Shown here: positions 37,565 through 47,200 of the stretch, piece by piece
How the letters are laid out: the number at the start of each line of letters is the position of its first letter
How positions within the stretch are numbered: the stretch's first letter is position 1
Source: Mycolicibacterium sarraceniae
Lineage (GTDB): Bacteria > Actinomycetota > Actinomycetes > Mycobacteriales > Mycobacteriaceae
Assembly (NCBI RefSeq): GCF_010731875.1
Contig: NZ_AP022595.1
Coordinates: forward strand, 372,001 to 436,000
Length of the DNA: 64,000 nt
Direction: 5' to 3'
The notes under the pieces: model-generated
The model's database searches: none
Told to the model about the DNA's origin: nothing
Seen by the model: the letters and a program-made list of their open reading frames with translations, nothing else
Program-made: the position numbers and the translations under genes

Positions 37565-38221
37565 ATGGTCCACATGCCGGATTCACCCGCACGTCGCCGC
37601 CTCTCGCCTGATGACCGGCGCAGCGAGCTGCTCGCGCTGGGCGCTGAGGTGTTCGGCCAGCGCCCGTACGACGAGGTCCGCATCGACGAGATCGCCGAGC
37701 GTGCCGGGGTGTCGCGGGCGCTGATGTACCACTACTTCCCCGATAAACGGGCGTTCTTCGCCGCCGTCGTCCGGGCCGAGAGCGAGCGCCTGTTCGAGGC
37801 CACCAACACTGGACCAACCGACGATCAAACCCTGTTCGACCGACTGCGCACCGGCGTGCTGGCCTATATCCGCTACGACGAGGAGCATCCGCACGGCGCG
37901 TGGGCGGCCTATATCGGGATGGGGCGCACCGACCCGGTGCTGCGCGGTATCGACGACGTCGACAACGAACGCCAGATGCAGCGGATCATGGCCGCGATCA
38001 CCGACGTGGTGCGCGGAGATCTGGACTCCAAGGTCGAGCGCGACCTGAGGGTGATCGTCTACTCCTGGCTGGCGTTCACCTTCGAACTGTGCCGCCAGCG
38101 GGTCCTCGACCCGTCCGTCGACGCCGATCATCTGGCCGAGCAGGGTGCCCACGCGCTGCTCGACGCCATCAAGCGAGTGCCGAACATCCCGGCCGCACTG
38201 ATCGAAGCCGTCGACGCATGA
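37565..38221 (+). CDS. TetR-family transcriptional regulator
   Basis: 218 residues. N-terminal HTH: GAEVFGQRPYDEVRIDEIAERAGVSRALMYHYFPDKRAFF (about 28-67). The C-terminal ligand domain is family-typical but gives no hint of ligand. ATG 37565 or ATG 37574. It lies 31 bp after pcd on the same strand and overlaps the next small gene by 4 nt. Rv3295 position. The target is unknown. Confidence 0.9.
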   Translation: MVHMPDSPARRRLSPDDRRSELLALGAEVFGQRPYDEVRIDEIAERAGVSRALMYHYFPDKRAFFAAVVRAESERLFEATNTGPTDDQTLFDRLRTGVLAYIRYDEEHPHGAWAAYIGMGRTDPVLRGIDDVDNERQMQRIMAAITDVVRGDLDSKVERDLRVIVYSWLAFTFELCRQRVLDPSVDADHLAEQGAHALLDAIKRVPNIPAALIEAVDA

Positions 38222-38460
38222 GGATCAAAGCCGGCGACCTGACCCAGGAACACGTCGGGAAATTCGTGAGCATCCACGACCCGGAATCCGGTTACGTCTA
38301 CGCGGCCAAGATGATCCGCATTGAGCGCCGCGAAGACGGGAAGTCGCCGGGCGTCTCCATCTGGCTGGAACACCCGTCGCTGCCCTCGGGCCGCCGCGCC
38401 CGCGGCGGACTGGCCCACGTCCGCTTCGACCAGGAATTCGAACTGGTCGACACGACCTGA
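38218..38460 (+). CDS. Conserved small protein of unknown function
   Basis: 80 residues, predicted beta-rich (KFVSIHDPESGYVYAAKMIRIERRE; VSIWLEHPSL; VRFDQEFELV). ATG overlaps the TetR stop as ATGA, so it is cotranslated with the regulator. A longer frame from 37900 is an artefact of overlap with the TetR gene. I do not recognise the family. Convergent with the epoxide hydrolase gene (1 bp apart). Confidence 0.65.
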   Translation: MRIKAGDLTQEHVGKFVSIHDPESGYVYAAKMIRIERREDGKSPGVSIWLEHPSLPSGRRARGGLAHVRFDQEFELVDTT

Positions 38461-38461
38461 T

Positions 38462-39562
38462 TCAGCGCAGCGTCGCGAAGAACGCGCGCACATCCTCGAC
38501 GTACAACTCGGGCTGCTCGAACGCGCCGAAGTGCCCGCCGCGCGGCATATCGGTCCAGCGTGTGACGTTGTAGCTGTTCTCGCACCAACTGCGCGGTGGA
38601 CGCATGATCTCCTTCGGGAACCGCGCAATCCCGGTCGGCACCTCGACCTTGCCCCGGGTACCGAAGCGTCGGAAGCTCTCCCAGTACAGCCGGGCCGAGG
38701 AGGTCGCGGCATTGGTGACCCAATAGATCATCACGTTGTCGAGCAGTTCGTCACGGGTGAGCACGTTCTCGGGATGCCCGTCGCAATCGGTCCACCCCCA
38801 GAACTTCTCCACGATCCAGGCCAGCTGACCCACCGGGGAGTCGGCCAGTCCGTAACCGAGTGTCTGTGGGCGGGTGGACTGCTGCTTGGAATAGCCGGCA
38901 TCCCACTTCGCGTAGTACTCCCCCGCGACCAGCGCGTCCTTCTCTTCGTCGGTGGGGTTATCCAGACCGCCGCTGGGAAAAGCCACCGGCATATTGGTGT
39001 GGACACCGATGCATCCGCCGCCGTTGCGGCCGATCTGCGTGGTGACCGCCGCACCCCAGTCGCCGCCCTGGGCGCCGTAGCGCTGATAACCCAACCGGCC
39101 CATCAGGGTGTCCCACGCTTGGGCGATCTTCTCGATGCCCCAACCCGTCGAGCTCGGTTTCCCGGAGAAGCCGTAGCCCGGAAGCGATGGGCACACCACG
39201 TGGAAATCCGCGGTCAGCGGTTCGATCACCTTGGTGAACTCGACCACCGAGCCGGGCCAGCCGTGGGTGATGATCAGCGGTAGCGCATCGGGATTCGACG
39301 AGCGCTGATGAATGAAATGGATATCCAGGCCGTCGATTTCGGTGACGAACTGGTCGAACCGGTTGAGCGCGGCCTCGCGCTGGCGCCAGTCGTATTCGTC
39401 GGCCCAGTAGGCGGCCAGTTGACGGGTGTAGTCCAGCGGGATGCCCTGGGACCAGTCGTCCACACACTCGCGTTCGGGCCACCGGGTGCGGGCGAGCCGG
39501 TCCCGCAGATCGGCGAGCACCTCATCGGGTACGTCGATCCGAAAGGGACGGACTTCTGTCAC
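38462..39562 (-). CDS. Epoxide hydrolase (microsomal EPHX1-like, alpha/beta fold)
   Basis: 366 residues with the N-terminal epoxide-hydrolase domain (FRIDVPDEVLADLRDRLARTRWPE) and the alpha/beta-hydrolase core. HGWPGS is the oxyanion-hole motif, the nucleophile Asp is in QGGDWGAAVTTQI, and the C-terminal DMPRGGHFGAFEQPE provides the catalytic His. A tyrosine-bearing lid lies between. The substrate is an epoxide, not further predictable. The GTG start overlaps the upstream small secreted-protein gene by 4 nt. Confidence 0.88.
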   Translation of the reverse strand: MTEVRPFRIDVPDEVLADLRDRLARTRWPERECVDDWSQGIPLDYTRQLAAYWADEYDWRQREAALNRFDQFVTEIDGLDIHFIHQRSSNPDALPLIITHGWPGSVVEFTKVIEPLTADFHVVCPSLPGYGFSGKPSSTGWGIEKIAQAWDTLMGRLGYQRYGAQGGDWGAAVTTQIGRNGGGCIGVHTNMPVAFPSGGLDNPTDEEKDALVAGEYYAKWDAGYSKQQSTRPQTLGYGLADSPVGQLAWIVEKFWGWTDCDGHPENVLTRDELLDNVMIYWVTNAATSSARLYWESFRRFGTRGKVEVPTGIARFPKEIMRPPRSWCENSYNVTRWTDMPRGGHFGAFEQPELYVEDVRAFFATLR

Positions 39563-39822
39563 CAGAAGCCGAAGGCCGGGAATCCGTAGAACGGCTCCTC
39601 ACCGGCGAACTGCTGCGGCGTCGAGTCCAGTTCGACGTTTCCCGGCGTCTCGCACTGGGTGGTCTGTCCACCGGAAATCGAGCTGCCATCGAAGGTTTCG
39701 CAATTGGGCAACGGTGCGGTGTTGATCGTGGTGTCGGCACCCGCGATCGGTGCGGACAGGACCGCGGCCGCAACGCCGATCCCGGCGACGGGCAGAAGCA
39801 ACAACTGGCGAATCGGCGACAT
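39559..39822 (-). CDS. Small secreted protein
   Basis: 87 residues. A Sec signal peptide (LLLLPVAGIGVAAAVLSAPIAGA, probable cleavage after AGA at about residue 29) precedes a 58-residue mature part with two cysteines (NCETF, QCETPG) and a Phe/Pro-rich end (FYGFPAFGFW). The two Cys could form one disulfide. Family not recognised. Cotranscribed with the epoxide hydrolase. Confidence 0.7.
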   Translation of the reverse strand: MSPIRQLLLLPVAGIGVAAAVLSAPIAGADTTINTAPLPNCETFDGSSISGGQTTQCETPGNVELDSTPQQFAGEEPFYGFPAFGFW

Positions 39823-39860
39823 GAACTGTCCTTTGGGTCGGGTAGCGCAATCGTACCCAT

Positions 39861-39866
39861 TAGACT
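39861..39866 (+). promoter_or_regulatory. Predicted -10 box of a leaderless transcript (hemophore-like gene)
   Basis: TAGACT 7 nt before the ATG at 39874. Confidence 0.5.
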
Positions 39867-39873
39867 GCGCCGC

Positions 39874-40242
39874 ATGACGTCTGCAACTCGTTCTCTTGGC
39901 CGCGCCGCCTCGATCATGCTGGTGACCGGTGGCGTCCTTCTCGGCGCGACGGGAACCGCAAGCGCCGAACCGATTCCGGGCTGCACGGCCGGTGACGTCA
40001 CCGCGGTGGCAACGGGCGTGTCAGCGGGGATGACGACCTATCTGTTCACCCACCCCGACGTCAACGACTTCCTGACCAGCCTGCAGGGGCTGTCGAAGTC
40101 CGACGCCAAGCAGAAGACGAAGGACTACCTGGCTGCCAACCCGCAGGTGCGCGACGAGCTCAACGCCATCCGCCAGCCCGGTGTCGACCTGCGTAACCGC
40201 TGCAACATCCCGTTGAAGGCTGAAATAGCCAGCGTCATTTGA
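39874..40242 (+). CDS. Hemophore-related secreted protein
   Basis: 122 residues. A signal peptide ends at TASA (about residue 31). The mature part has the small helical mycobacterial hemophore layout: one Cys near the start (PGCTAGDVTAVATG), a helical middle with YLFTHPDVNDFLTSLQGL, and a second Cys near the end (LRNRCNIP) for the disulfide. Proteins of this family (Rv0203-like) bind haem outside the cell. Haem binding by this member is inference. Confidence 0.75.
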   Translation: MTSATRSLGRAASIMLVTGGVLLGATGTASAEPIPGCTAGDVTAVATGVSAGMTTYLFTHPDVNDFLTSLQGLSKSDAKQKTKDYLAANPQVRDELNAIRQPGVDLRNRCNIPLKAEIASVI

Positions 40243-40252
40243 CGGACCCGTC

Positions 40253-40258
40253 TAGTGT
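40253..40258 (+). promoter_or_regulatory. Predicted -10 box of a leaderless transcript (ferredoxin-reductase-P450 operon)
   Basis: TAGTGT 6 nt before the ATG at 40265. Confidence 0.5.
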
Positions 40259-40264
40259 CCGCTC

Positions 40265-40480
40265 ATGCGGCTGGTTGTCGATCTCAACAAGTGCCAGGGG
40301 TATGCCCAGTGCGTGCCACTGGCCCCGAAGGTTTTCCAGCTCCTGGGTGAAGAAGCCCTGGCTTATGACCCCAACCCGGACGATTCCCAACGCCAGCGAG
40401 TGCTGCGCGCGGCGGCGTCCTGCCCGGTGCAGGCGATCATCCTGGAGGTCGATCCGCCCGCGGATCGGGACACCAAATGA
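40265..40480 (+). CDS. [3Fe-4S]-type ferredoxin
   Basis: 71 residues. The cluster cysteines are Cys10 and Cys16 in CQGYAQC and Cys53 in SCPVQAI. The pattern CxxYxxC has Tyr where classical P450 ferredoxins often have His or Cys; mycobacterial P450 ferredoxins vary at exactly this position. It passes electrons to the P450 encoded two genes downstream. Its stop overlaps the reductase start by 4 nt. Confidence 0.92.
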   Translation: MRLVVDLNKCQGYAQCVPLAPKVFQLLGEEALAYDPNPDDSQRQRVLRAAASCPVQAIILEVDPPADRDTK

Positions 40481-41889
40481 ATCCGGGGGCGCGGGGCGCC
40501 TATTCCTTCGATGAGATCCTCACGAAGTTCCGGGCCGAAGGCCGGATCGCTATCGTAGGCGCTTCTGTGGCCGGGCTGCGTGCGGCGGAAGCCTTGCGGG
40601 AGAAGGGGTTCAACGGCTCACTGACCATCGTCGGCGACGAACCGCACGAACCCTACGATCGCCCGCCGCTATCCAAACAGGTACTCAAGGGCTGGGTTCG
40701 CGCCGACCACACCAAGCTGCCGCGGCTGCGGCCGGTGAACGCCGACTGGAAACTGGGGGTGGCCGCGGTCGGCCTGGACCGGATCAACCACATCGTCAGG
40801 CTGGCCAACGGTGAGAACGTCGAATACGACCGGTTGTTGATCGCCACCGGAACCCGAGCGCGGCCCTGGCCCAACCCGGCGGAGGGTAGCTTGGAAGGTG
40901 TCTTCACCGTGCGCACCGTGGAGGACGCCGCAGGTCTGGCCGCCGCACTCAAGGCCCGCCCCAAGCGTGTGCTGATCGTGGGTTCCGGGTTCGTCGGCTC
41001 GGAGATCGCCTCGGTGTGCCGGGATCTCGACCTGCCTGTGACAGTGGCCGAACGTGGCAGAGGCCCGCTGATGGGGGCGCTGGGCGGGGTGATCAGCGAG
41101 ATCGCCGCGGGCATGATGCGCGATGCCGGGGTGGACCTACGCACCGGCGTGGCGGTGCAGAACCTCTCGGGCGACGACACAGGACACGTACGCCAGGCAC
41201 ATTTGTCTGATGGCACCGTCATCGACGTCGACGTCGTGGTGGCCTCGCTCGGCTCCATCCGCAACGTCGAGTGGCTCGAGGGTGCCGGGCTGGCCGCGGG
41301 CCAGTGGGGTGTCGGCTGCGACGCCGGCTGCCGGGCGTTCGACATCAACGGCGTCGTCACCGATCACATCTTCGTCGCCGGCGATGTCGCCCGCGCCCCG
41401 CATGTGCTCTACGACTACGAATTCATGTGCCAAGAGCATTGGGACAATGCCGTTTTCGGCGCCCAAGTGGCCGCCAACAATATGATCAACCTCGAAGTCG
41501 GGCGGGTGCCACACCTGCCGCTGCCGTCATTCTGGTCGGGCCAGTTCGGCGTCAACATCAAGAGTGTCGGGGTGTGCTCCTACGGTGACCAGATCGTCTT
41601 CACCCAGGGTTCGCCATCGCAGCGTCGTTTTGCGGCTGCCTACGGCAGGCGCGGCCGCATCGTCGGCGCGGTGACCTTCAATCACGGTAAGTGGTTGCCC
41701 TACTACGCATCGCTGATCGAGAAGTCCGCACCGTTCCCTCCCCCTCCCCCCGGCTACGACCGGCCGGCGAACGCCGAGGTGATGCCGGCGCGTTTCCCCG
41801 ATCCGCGCGAGCCCGCGGGTAATCCCGATGTCGTGCTGACCGGTCACGACCCGACTTCGCGTGGTGCCGAATTCCGGCCCCGCGCTTAA
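40477..41889 (+). CDS. FAD-dependent ferredoxin reductase
   Basis: A 470-residue ferredoxin/rubredoxin reductase-type flavoprotein. FAD site RIAIVGASVAGLRAAEAL (about 23-40); NAD site VLIVGSGFVGSEIASV (about 167-182); second FAD motif ITDHIFVAGDVAR-like VVTDHIFVAGDVARAP (about 290-305). The C-terminus has a run of prolines (PFPPPPPGYD). With the ferredoxin it forms a complete class I electron chain. Confidence 0.9.
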   Translation: MNPGARGAYSFDEILTKFRAEGRIAIVGASVAGLRAAEALREKGFNGSLTIVGDEPHEPYDRPPLSKQVLKGWVRADHTKLPRLRPVNADWKLGVAAVGLDRINHIVRLANGENVEYDRLLIATGTRARPWPNPAEGSLEGVFTVRTVEDAAGLAAALKARPKRVLIVGSGFVGSEIASVCRDLDLPVTVAERGRGPLMGALGGVISEIAAGMMRDAGVDLRTGVAVQNLSGDDTGHVRQAHLSDGTVIDVDVVVASLGSIRNVEWLEGAGLAAGQWGVGCDAGCRAFDINGVVTDHIFVAGDVARAPHVLYDYEFMCQEHWDNAVFGAQVAANNMINLEVGRVPHLPLPSFWSGQFGVNIKSVGVCSYGDQIVFTQGSPSQRRFAAAYGRRGRIVGAVTFNHGKWLPYYASLIEKSAPFPPPPPGYDRPANAEVMPARFPDPREPAGNPDVVLTGHDPTSRGAEFRPRA

Positions 41890-41898
41890 GGAGTGAGC

Positions 41899-43173
41899 AT
41901 GGACGCCGCAACCGCCTGGGCCGAGGCGATGAAGTTCGAGAACCGGCCGAATCCCTACCCGTACTTCGAGGAGTTGCGCAAGACACCGGTGGCCAAGGTC
42001 TCGGACAAGACCTACGTCGTGACCGGCTATCCGGAAGCGGTTGCGCTGTCACATGATCCGCGGATCAGCGCCGACATCAGCCGCAGTCCGTCGGGACTGT
42101 TCGGCGAGAAACCGGCCCAACTCGAGCCCGAGGAAGCCGCCCAGGCCCGGGACCTGAGCATGCTGGTGTCCGACCCGCCCGACCACGACCGCATGCGCCG
42201 TCAGTTCATGCGTCACTTCGGTCCGCCGCACTCCCCAGACCTGATCCCGAGCATGGAAGGCATGGTCGCCGACCTGGCAAACGGGCTGCTCGACAAGGTC
42301 GGTGAAAGGGCCAAAGTCAGCGGCTCCCATCGGATGGATGTCGTCGAAGATTTTTCCTACCCAATCCCGGTGTCGGTGATCTTCCGCGTTCTGGGGGCAC
42401 CGATGGCAGACGAAGCGATGTTCCACGGCTGGGTGACGGATTTCATGCAAGGCGCGGACGTGGGACCCGAGCGCGAAACCGAAGACGGCCGGGCCGCCGC
42501 GGCAAAGGCCGCAGCGAGCATGGCCGAATTAGGTTCCTACCTCCATGATCTCGTCGAGCGTGTGAGCCGTGAGCCGGCACCGGGCCTGCTGTCGGCCGCG
42601 CTGCATGACGACGGTCCCGACGGACCGGTGTCGAAAGCGGTGGCAGAGTCCAACGCCTCGCTGCTCCTGGTCGCCGGCCACGACTCGACGGTCAATACCA
42701 TCAGCAATTGCGTGATGACGCTGCTGCGCAATCAAGGTTCGTGGGACCTGGTGCGAGACAACCCCGAACTGATCCCGCGCACCATCGAGGAGGTGCAGCG
42801 TCTCCAGGGGGCGGTGCAGTTCTTCCCGAGCCGGTGGGCAACCGCGGATATCGAGATCGGCGGAACCCGGATCCCGGCCGGGTCCGCGGTGTTCCTGGTC
42901 TGGGCGGCTGCCAACCGCGACCCGCGCCGGTTCGACAACCCGGACCGTTTCGACCTGACCAGGAAGGACAACGAGCACCTCGGCTTCGGCAGCGGAATCC
43001 ACACCTGCTTCGGCGGACCGCTGGCCAGGTTGGAGATCAACGTCGCCCTCGAGATCTTCCTGCAGCGGGTACGTTCCCCACGGCTGGTGGTCGACCCGCC
43101 GCCGTATCGGCACAATCAGGTGTTCCGGGGACCCCAGCATTTGTGGGTGGATTTCGCCTCGATCGCCCCCTAG
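41899..43173 (+). CDS. Cytochrome P450
   Basis: A 424-residue soluble bacterial P450. I-helix oxygen motif LLVAGHDSTVNTI (about 256-268); ExxR in EEVQR; haem loop FGSGIHTCFGG with the axial Cys370. The ATG at 41899 has AAGGAG 5 nt upstream; a GTG two codons earlier is less likely. Substrate and CYP family cannot be given from motifs. It has its own ferredoxin and reductase in the same operon, 9 bp upstream. Confidence 0.93.
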   Translation: MDAATAWAEAMKFENRPNPYPYFEELRKTPVAKVSDKTYVVTGYPEAVALSHDPRISADISRSPSGLFGEKPAQLEPEEAAQARDLSMLVSDPPDHDRMRRQFMRHFGPPHSPDLIPSMEGMVADLANGLLDKVGERAKVSGSHRMDVVEDFSYPIPVSVIFRVLGAPMADEAMFHGWVTDFMQGADVGPERETEDGRAAAAKAAASMAELGSYLHDLVERVSREPAPGLLSAALHDDGPDGPVSKAVAESNASLLLVAGHDSTVNTISNCVMTLLRNQGSWDLVRDNPELIPRTIEEVQRLQGAVQFFPSRWATADIEIGGTRIPAGSAVFLVWAAANRDPRRFDNPDRFDLTRKDNEHLGFGSGIHTCFGGPLARLEINVALEIFLQRVRSPRLVVDPPPYRHNQVFRGPQHLWVDFASIAP

Positions 43174-43182
43174 CAGAAGCGT

Positions 43183-43188
43183 TACGCT
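43183..43188 (+). promoter_or_regulatory. Predicted -10 box of a leaderless transcript (ATPase-regulator remnant)
   Basis: TACGCT 6 nt before the ATG at 43195. Confidence 0.45.
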
Positions 43189-43194
43189 TGCCGA

Positions 43195-44046
43195 ATGCGC
43201 CTGTCGTGGCCACTGATCGGCCGCACCGAGCAGATGAGAACCATCGAGTCTGCGATCGCGGCCCCCAACGTTGCTGGTGCCGTTGTGTCGGGAGTGGCCG
43301 GCGTCGGCAAGACCCGCATCGCGCGGGAGGCGTTGAGCTTCGCAAAATCGCGGGGTTTCGAGGTCAGGTGGATCGTCGGTTCGTCCTCAGCCCGTTGCAT
43401 TCCGTTGGGCGCATTCGCCGCCTGGACCCGGCCGGGAGCCACCGAAACCGTCCAGCTGGTGCGCGGCGTCATCGACTCCTTGGTGGTGCCGGGCGCCGGT
43501 GCTCGAGTGGTACTGGCCCGCGGCGAGGAGGCCGACGCGGTGCTCGGCGCGGTCGACTCCGACCAGCTCACCGACGTCGAGCGGGCACGACTGGCGTTCC
43601 TGCGGGCCAGCAATATGCTCTGGGCACTGGGAGATCCACAAGCCGCTGTTCGGGCCGCCGATGAGCTTGTTCTCGCCGACCTGCCTCCCGTCGTGGGCGC
43701 CGAGATCGGGTGGGCGCTGACCGTCATATCGGGTGAGGCAGGCCGGACAGCTGACGCGGAAGCGTACGCACAGGCCGGATACCTCGCCGCCACACGTCGC
43801 TTCGATGCACCGCAGATGCGGCTCAACATCGCCGACGCCCATCTCACGGTGCTGTTGTTGTCCGGTCGGGTGCGCGAGGCTGTCGCGGTGGCTCAGGATG
43901 CGGGCCAGCGTGGGGACGACCTTCCCGGCGACGCTCAGTTACTCGGAGCCGCGGTGGCCGGCCGGGCCGCTGTGGGCGCCGGACAACTCGCTACCGGGTG
44001 CGGGCTGTTGAAACACGCCACATCCGGGCTGTCGGCGGCAGCCTGA
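43195..44046 (+). pseudogene. LuxR/adenylate-cyclase-type ATPase regulator, internally and C-terminally deleted
   Basis: 283 codons. The start is the AAA-like NTPase of large (about 850-1,000 residue) mycobacterial regulators: LIGRTEQMRTIESAI, then Walker A GVAGVGKTRIAREA (about residues 37-50). After about residue 100 it jumps directly into TPR-like helices (LTDVERARLAFLRASNMLWALGDPQAAVRAADEL). The rest of the ATPase domain, including Walker B, and the C-terminal HTH or cyclase domain are missing. Probably a decayed gene, although a leaderless promoter and an intact frame remain. Confidence 0.6.
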
Positions 44047-44165
44047 GCCCAGGCGATATGGCCGTCATAGCCATGCGCTTCGGCCATGGCGCGGTGGCGA
44101 CAGACCAGGTCACGGAATTCAGGGCCGGCGCGAGCCCGTGCCAGCAACGCGCGCAGCCGCAACAC
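44047..44165 (-). pseudogene. C-terminal remnant of an ATPase/cyclase-type regulator
   Basis: Read on the minus strand: RLRALLARARAGPEFRDLVC, then RHRAMAEAHGYDGHIAWAQA. This is the typical last helix pair of mycobacterial adenylate-cyclase/LuxR ATPase proteins (usual ending GHxxWAEAMP). Upstream of it only about 120 bp remain. The frame reads on into the antisense of the neighbouring remnant, so the original stop was lost. It meets the plus-strand remnant head to head at about 44046. Confidence 0.45.
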
Positions 44166-44234
44166 TGATCCAGTGATCCGTCAATACATCCGGTCTATAC
44201 CGGCCGTGTCGGTACCCCCTGGCACCCTGGAGTC

Positions 44235-47200
44235 GTGAGTCCCGCAGATCCTCTTGCCCGGTTCAGTCCGCTGACCCGGCGCTGGTTCACGGGCACGTTC
44301 GCCGAGGCGACCCCTGCCCAGAAATGCGCGTGGTCAGCCATTGCTGACGGCGATAACACGCTGGTCATCGCGCCTACCGGGTCGGGCAAGACACTGGCCG
44401 CGTTTCTGTGGGCACTAGACCGGCTGGCCCATGAAGAGGGCACCGGCACCCGCGTCCTGTACATCTCCCCGCTCAAGGCGCTGGCCGTCGACGTCGAACG
44501 CAACCTCCGTACCCCGTTGACCGGTATCACCCGCATCGCCGAGCGCGACGGCGACCCGGCACCGCAGATCAGCGTCGGGGTCCGCTCCGGCGATACCCCG
44601 CCGGCCCGGCGCCGCGAGCTGATCACCAAGCCACCCGACATCCTGATCACCACACCGGAGTCGCTGTTCTTGATGCTGACCTCGGCGGCCCGCGAAACGT
44701 TGACCGACGTGCAGACCGTGATCGTCGACGAGGTCCACGCCGTCGCAGGTACCAAACGCGGCGCGCATCTGGCGGTGTCGCTGGAGCGGCTCGACGCGCT
44801 ACTGGAGACCCCCGCGCAGCGCATCGGGTTATCGGCGACGGTCCGCCCGCCCGAGGAGGTGGCCCGGTTCTTGTCGGGGACCAGGCCGACCACCATCGTC
44901 GCCCCGCCGGCGACCAAGACCTTCGAGCTGACCGTGCAGGTACCAGTACCCGATATGGCCAACCTGGAGAACAACACGATCTGGCCCGATGTCGAGGCTC
45001 GCATCGTCGACCTCATCGAGGCACACAACTCGACGATCGTGTTCGCCAATTCCCGGCGCCTCGCCGAACGACTCACCTCCCGTATCAACGAGATTCACGC
45101 GGAGCGCTCCGGTATCGAACTGGCGGCGCCACCCAACCGGCAGGTGCCAGGCGGGCCGCCCGCCCACATCATGGGCAGCGGCCAAACCTACGGCGCTGAG
45201 CCGCTACTGGCCCGCGCGCACCACGGCTCGGTGTCCAAGGAGCAGCGCGCCATCGTCGAGGACGACCTCAAGAGCGGGCGGCTCAAATCGGTGGTGGCGA
45301 CCTCGAGCCTGGAACTCGGGATCGACATGGGCGCGGTTGATCTGGTGATCCAGGTCGAGGCCCCACCGTCAGTGGCCAGTGGGCTGCAGCGTATCGGCCG
45401 GGCCGGGCACCAGGTCGGTGAAATATCGCGTGGCGTGCTGTTCCCGAAACATCGCACCGATCTCATCGGATGCGCGGTCAGCGTGCAGCGCATGCTGGCC
45501 GGACAGATCGAAACCATGCGGGTGCCCACCAATCCGCTCGACATTCTGGCCCAGCACACCGTCGCCGCCTGCGCCCTGGAGCCGATCAGTGCCGACACGT
45601 GGTTCGACGTCGTTCGCGGCAGTGCGCCGTTTGCGACGTTACCGCGCAGCGCCTTCGAGGCCACGCTCGATTTGTTGTCGGGCAAGTATCCGTCCACCGA
45701 TTTCGCCGAACTGCGCCCGCGGCTGATCTATGACCGGGACACCGGCGCGCTCACGGCGCGGCCGGGTGCGCAACGGCTGGCGGTGACATCCGGCGGGGCC
45801 ATCCCGGACCGCGGTGCGTTTACCGTATACCTGGCCACTGACTCCGAAAAGCCCTCCCGGGTAGGTGAACTCGACGAAGAGATGGTGTACGAGTCACGGC
45901 CCGGCGATGTGATCTCGCTGGGTGCGACCAGTTGGCGAATCACCGAGATCACCCATGACCGGGTGCTGGTCATCCCGGCACCGGGGCAGCCGGCCCGACT
46001 GCCGTTCTGGCGTGGCGATGACACCGGCCGCCCTGCCGAGTTGGGCCAGGCGATCGGCAAGTTCACCGGTGAGCTGGCCAGCCTGGGGCGCGAGGATTTC
46101 GATAAGCGCTGCAACGATTTGGGTTTCGCCGACTACGCCACCGATAACCTGTGGCAACTGCTCGACGACCAGCGCTCCGCAACCGCGACGGTGCCCAGCG
46201 ACACCACCCTGATGGTGGAGCGGTTCCGCGACGAACTGGGCGATTGGCGGGTGGTGCTGCACTCACCGTACGGTTTGAAAGTGCATGGGCCGCTGGCGCT
46301 GGCGGTCAGCCGGCGGCTGTTGGAGCGTTACGGTATCGACGAGAAACCCACGGCGTCCGACGACGGAATCGTGGTGCGCTTGCCCGATACCGAGGATGCC
46401 CCGCCCGGGGCGGACCTGTTCGTGTTCTCCCCCGAGGAAATCGAGCCGTTGGTCACCACCGAGGTCGGCGGGTCAGCGCTGTTCGCGTCGCGGTTTCGCG
46501 AGTGCGCGGCCCGGGCGCTGCTGCTGCCCAAGCGCAATCCCGGTAAGCGCTCACCGCTGTGGCATCAGCGTCAGCGCGCGGCCCAATTGCTCGATGTGGC
46601 ACGCAAATACCCCGATTTCCCGATCGTGCTGGAAGCGGTGCGGGAATGCCTGCAGGACGTCTATGACGTTCCGACGCTGATCGAGCTGATGGGCCGAATC
46701 GCCCAGCGCCGGGTGCGGTTGGTGGAGGTCGAGACGCCGATGCCGTCGCCATTCGCGGCGTCACTGATGTTCGGCTACGTCGGGGCGTTCATGTACGAGG
46801 GCGACAGCCCGCTGGCCGAGCGCCGCGCGGCTGCGCTGTCCTTGGACAGCACCCTGCTGGCTGAGCTGTTGGGCCGCGTCGAGCTCCGCGAACTGCTCGA
46901 CCCGGACGTCATTGCGGCCACATCGCGCCAGCTGCAACATCTTTCCGAGGATCGCAAGGCCCGCGACTCGGAAGGAGTCGCCGACCTGTTGCGGCTACTG
47001 GGTCCGCTGACCGAGGCCGAGATCGCGCAGCGTTGCACCGCCAGCGATGTTGGCGGGTGGCTTGCCGGTCTACATGCCGCCAAACGCGCGCTGCCATTGA
47101 CGTATGCCAGCCAGTCGTGGTGGGCCGGTATCGAGGACATCGGCAGGCTACGGGATGCGGTCGGTGTCGCGGTACCGGTGGGGGTGCCGACGAGTTTCAC

